Shown piece by piece: positions 14,671 through 16,509 of a stretch of DNA of 16,509 nt. Under the pieces are notes generated by a model that was not told where the DNA came from, did not search any database, and worked only from the letters and a program-made list of their open reading frames with translations. A program made the position numbers and the translations under genes. The stretch spans positions 1 to 16,509 of the forward strand of contig DATLQW010000199.1 in the NCBI GenBank assembly GCA_035535035.1, in the 5' to 3' direction. How positions within the stretch are numbered: position 1 is the stretch's first letter; each line of letters begins with the position of its first letter. The stretch is from JASHVB01 sp035535035. Its GTDB lineage: Bacteria; Pseudomonadota; Alphaproteobacteria; Acetobacterales; Acetobacteraceae.

Positions 14671-15160
14671 ATGACCAAGGTTTCCACGTTGCGCTGATAC
14701 TGGGCGCGGCCCTGTTCTTACTGACCGCGTGCCAGCCGGCCGAGCGGGCGGGCGTGATGGCGCAATCCGCGGGAAAAGCGCCGGCCCTGTCGAAGGCGGA
14801 TGTGACCTTCATAAATGCGGCTGCCACGTCGGGACTTGCGGAGGTCGCGTTCGCCCAGCTCGCAGCGACGAAGGCAACCGATCCGGCGGTGCGCCGTCTC
14901 GTGGAGCAGATTATTGCCGATCTCACCACGGTCAATCAGCAGCTCGCCGCGCTGGCACAAAGCAATGGGATACCGACGCCGTCCGACATGGGTGGAAGCC
15001 ACCAGGAGGTGTACCGCCAACTCCAATCCCTGAACGGGCCTGGCTTCGACCGTGCCTATATAAACAGCCGGTCGGATCCGCAGGTGCAGAGCTTCGCCGA
15101 GCAGCATCTGCCGATGATGCTGGAACATCTGCGAACGGCGTGCGCATGGCCGGCCTGTAG
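14671..15160 (+). pseudogene. DUF4142 lipoprotein gene with frameshifts and an internal deletion
   Basis: ATG 14671, after GGGGTG, gives MTKVSTLR and then a stop at 14695. Adding one C after CGC (14692-14694) continues into LILGAALFLLTAC, a perfect lipoprotein signal with lipobox LTAC. The body then reads as DUF4142: ADVTFINAAATSGLAEVAFAQLAA, then TDPAVRRLVEQIIADL, then GPGFDRAYI. DUF4142 proteins normally have about 25 more residues containing a DHxxxxxLF helix between FDRAY and DPQVQSFAEQHLP; here they are missing. Near 15135 a second frameshift would restore ANGVRMAGL and a stop at 15158-15160; the unshifted frame instead runs to 15224 with an unrelated tail. Three lesions make a pseudogene likely, though sequencing error could explain single-base shifts. 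DUF4142 proteins are envelope proteins of unknown function. Confidence 0.65.
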
Positions 15161-15348
15161 CCGAGGATTATCGCAGCGGCCTGCCTCACCGATGGCTGGG
15201 GCAATTCGTGCTCCGGTCGCTTGAATCCGGGGGGGTGCCGAAACGTGAGAAGTGAGGATTCGGCCGCGCGCCGGCAGCCGAATTATGATGGCGGGACCGG
15301 CCGTGGGCTGGCCCCGTGCATCACGCCTCGATGGTCCGAGCCACAGGT

Positions 15349-16035
15349 TCAGGGCGGACCGGCGCCGGAAGCCGGAGCCAATTGCGGGCATGGTGCCGGC
15401 CATGCGGGGGGCGCGACGGCGGGCGGATCGACCATGAAACTGAAAACCCGCTTGCCGGTGTCCTTGAGCAGGCACGCGAGGCTGCCGCCGTATTCGATGA
15501 TGGCGTCGGACAGTTCCCGCCACAGCGGGTGAGACAGGAGGATGCCGAGATCGCGGCAGATATCGGCGATAACGGCGCCGACCGGGCGGCGGCGCACCTT
15601 GGCGGCGATTGCGTCAGGCGTGGACAGGCAGGCGAGGCGGGGATCGGCATCGTTGGCGCGCCGGGTCGCAAGTTGCACGGTGCGCGGCTTGCGCTGCGCC
15701 AGGACGCTGGTGGGCGCGGGTCCGTCCTCCCGACAGGCGGCGCGGCTGCTGAGTCTGGCTTCGAGCGCGACGGCGCGATGCAGGCCGCGGGTGATGCACG
15801 CGAGGATCGCCGCGATGTCGATGGTGCCGAAGTGCCAGGTGACCTCGGTGCGGTTCGTGGCGGAGGCGCGCTGTTGCAGCGTGCCGGCAAGTTCTTTGCC
15901 GTAGTCGATGAGCTTGCGGACGAGGTTGAGGAGGCGCCCGGTGCGGCTGGGTGCGTCCCCACCGGCGACCGCCCGATCCTGGTGGGGATCGGGGAGGCTG
16001 GTTTGGGCAGCGGCGGCGGATGGCGGACCGGACAT
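15349..16035 (-). CDS. Unknown soluble protein of a type I associate with Acetobacteraceae
   Basis: The protein is 228 aa from ATG 16035; a TTG at 16071 would add 12 residues. Neither start has a strong ribosome site. Residues about 30-50 (RLLNLVRKLIDYGKELAGTL), 63-85 (FGTIDIAAILACITRGLHRA, then VALEARL) and 150-190 (PDAIAAKVRRRPVGAVIADI, then CRDLGILLSHPLWRELSDAI) are helical and well ordered. A Pro/Arg-rich linker (about 95-130) and a Pro/Ala tail separate and end them. I recall similar unnamed proteins repeated in Acetobacteraceae genomes but know no function. The opposite strand and other frames are also open because of high GC; this frame is chosen for its balanced composition and helical pattern. 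It follows the DUF4142 pseudogene convergently, with an empty 190-base gap. Confidence 0.6.
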   Translation of the reverse strand: MSGPPSAAAAQTSLPDPHQDRAVAGGDAPSRTGRLLNLVRKLIDYGKELAGTLQQRASATNRTEVTWHFGTIDIAAILACITRGLHRAVALEARLSSRAACREDGPAPTSVLAQRKPRTVQLATRRANDADPRLACLSTPDAIAAKVRRRPVGAVIADICRDLGILLSHPLWRELSDAIIEYGGSLACLLKDTGKRVFSFMVDPPAVAPPAWPAPCPQLAPASGAGPP

Positions 16036-16112
16036 GAACAGAACAGGAACACAAACGAGGCGCGATGTCAAGGAACATTTTCAGGAGAGGGTGAGTCAGT
16101 TTGAATGCCGGG

Positions 16113-16171
16113 TCTCGACCCAAAGCGGCGGTAGCGGATTGGCAGCGGTTACCGCCGATCTCGACCCCAAA
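16113..16171. repeat. Nested direct and inverted repeat cluster
   Basis: TCTCGACCC occurs at 16113-16121 and again at 16159-16167, each followed by AAA or CAAA. Between them CGGCGGTA (16126-16133) and TACCGCCG (16150-16157) form a perfect 8-base inverted repeat with a 16-base loop. Direct repeats around an inverted repeat resemble a small palindromic dispersed element or the scar of one; I cannot name it. Confidence 0.5.
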
Positions 16172-16239
16172 CGATGGCAGCCGAGGCGCCCGCGCGGGAA
16201 CCGCTGGAATCGACCCTTTGCGGACCTAGTATAGCGTTT

Positions 16240-16507
16240 CCATGGAGCGACTCCTATGGGGTTCTGCCCGAAGCCGGCGGTGCGACTCCCGGTGAGAGCT
16301 CATCGATATGAGCGCCTTCATGGAATCGATGTACTATTGCCCTGAGTCACTCGTAATGCGGGGACCAGCGGAGCAGTCGATCGGACTGCCGTGTCAGGCT
16401 CTGCCAACGGGGATTTGCGGTCGGCACGAATCAGTGCGGCGGGGCCAGCCATGCTCTGGCCCCGGTCGTTCAGGCATAGCAGACATGGTGCGCCCGGATC
16501 GCGGGCG
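16240..16507 (+). other. Series of perfect hairpins, possible structured or mobile RNA
   Basis: The visible stems are: CCATGGAG with CTCCTATGG at 16240-16259 (one bulge); GCTCAT-CGAT-ATGAGC at 16298-16313; GCAGTC-GATCG-GACTGC at 16373-16389; a 9-bp stem, C plus GGGGCCAG with CTGGCCCC plus G, at 16440-16464; and CGCCCG-GATCG-CGGGCG at 16491-16507. Two of them share the loop GATCG. GAAGCCGGCGGTGCGACTCC (16270-16289) and GTGCGCCCGGAT (16488-16499) are reminiscent of group II intron domain I or 5'-end sequence, but no reverse transcriptase is in view and the match is by memory only. The strand is not certain. Confidence 0.3.
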
Positions 16508-16509
16508 GC

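Larger units (their letters stand above)
16072..16509. other. Gene-free stretch with repeats and serial hairpins
   Basis: No convincing coding frame exists on either strand in these 438 bases. The left part (16113-16171) holds a direct and inverted repeat cluster. The right part (16240-16507) holds at least five consecutive hairpins and continues out of the window. GC is slightly lower than in the genes. It may be a promoter-distal spacer, a mobile-element edge or a structured RNA. Confidence 0.5.

Noticed and set aside
16036..16071. Perfect TTGACA at 16071-16066 as a promoter for a leaderless 228-aa protein
   Set aside because: The -10 position at a 17-base spacer reads TCCTGT, only two matches to consensus; one hexamer alone is not enough.
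16260..16300. GAAGCCGGCGGTGCGACTCC as part of a cobalamin riboswitch
   Set aside because: The conserved downstream GCCACTG core of cobalamin riboswitches is absent and no B12 gene is near.
1..16509. CRISPR arrays, tRNAs, rRNAs and transposase genes
   Set aside because: No regularly spaced direct repeats, no TTCRANYC-type T-arm in a cloverleaf context, and no transposase motifs were found by eye.

Overview
The window is GC-rich alphaproteobacterial chromosome. Its gene content (PEP-CTERM protein, parvulin, comEC, gltX, pyrF, UgpC-type ATPase, AtzG/AtzE-like amidase pair, and a protein of a type I associate with Acetobacteraceae) suggests Acetobacteraceae or a nearby Rhodospirillales lineage. 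That placement is inferred from protein style and composition, not from a marker-gene tree. No rRNA, tRNA, CRISPR array or recognisable transposase gene was seen.

Region 1 (1-5312, all minus strand). Reading leftwards: comEC (705 aa), a decayed manganese-catalase-like remnant, a secreted parvulin peptidyl-prolyl isomerase, an AT-rich regulatory gap, a PEP-CTERM protein, and the N-terminus of a DUF11/DUF7507-type repeat surface protein that runs off the left edge. The last two look like a cell-surface or exopolymer transcription unit.

Region 2 (5313-8434, plus strand). gltX is followed 13 bases later by a perfect FNR/FixK box. Behind the box lies a short stretch with three hairpins, one presenting an anti-Shine-Dalgarno ACTCCTCC loop and the last a canonical Rho-independent terminator. 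This looks like an undescribed oxygen-regulated small RNA and is the most interesting item in the window. Two unknown membrane-anchored proteins follow; the second has lower GC and an unusual TTG start.

Region 3 (8462-13213). pyrF is on the minus strand, divergent from a likely three-gene unit: an orphan UgpC-type ABC ATPase, an AtzG/GatC-like small subunit with a Lys/Ala/Pro tail, and an amidase-signature hydrolase coupled to it by an ATGA overlap. A broken small reading frame and a single-domain cupin follow.

Region 4 (13218-16509). A PhzS-like FAD monooxygenase is convergent with the cupin. Then come a DUF4142 lipoprotein gene with three apparent lesions, an unrecognised 228-aa protein on the minus strand, and about 440 bases without a gene. 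That last stretch is full of repeats and consecutive perfect hairpins and looks like a structured or mobile RNA entering from the right edge.
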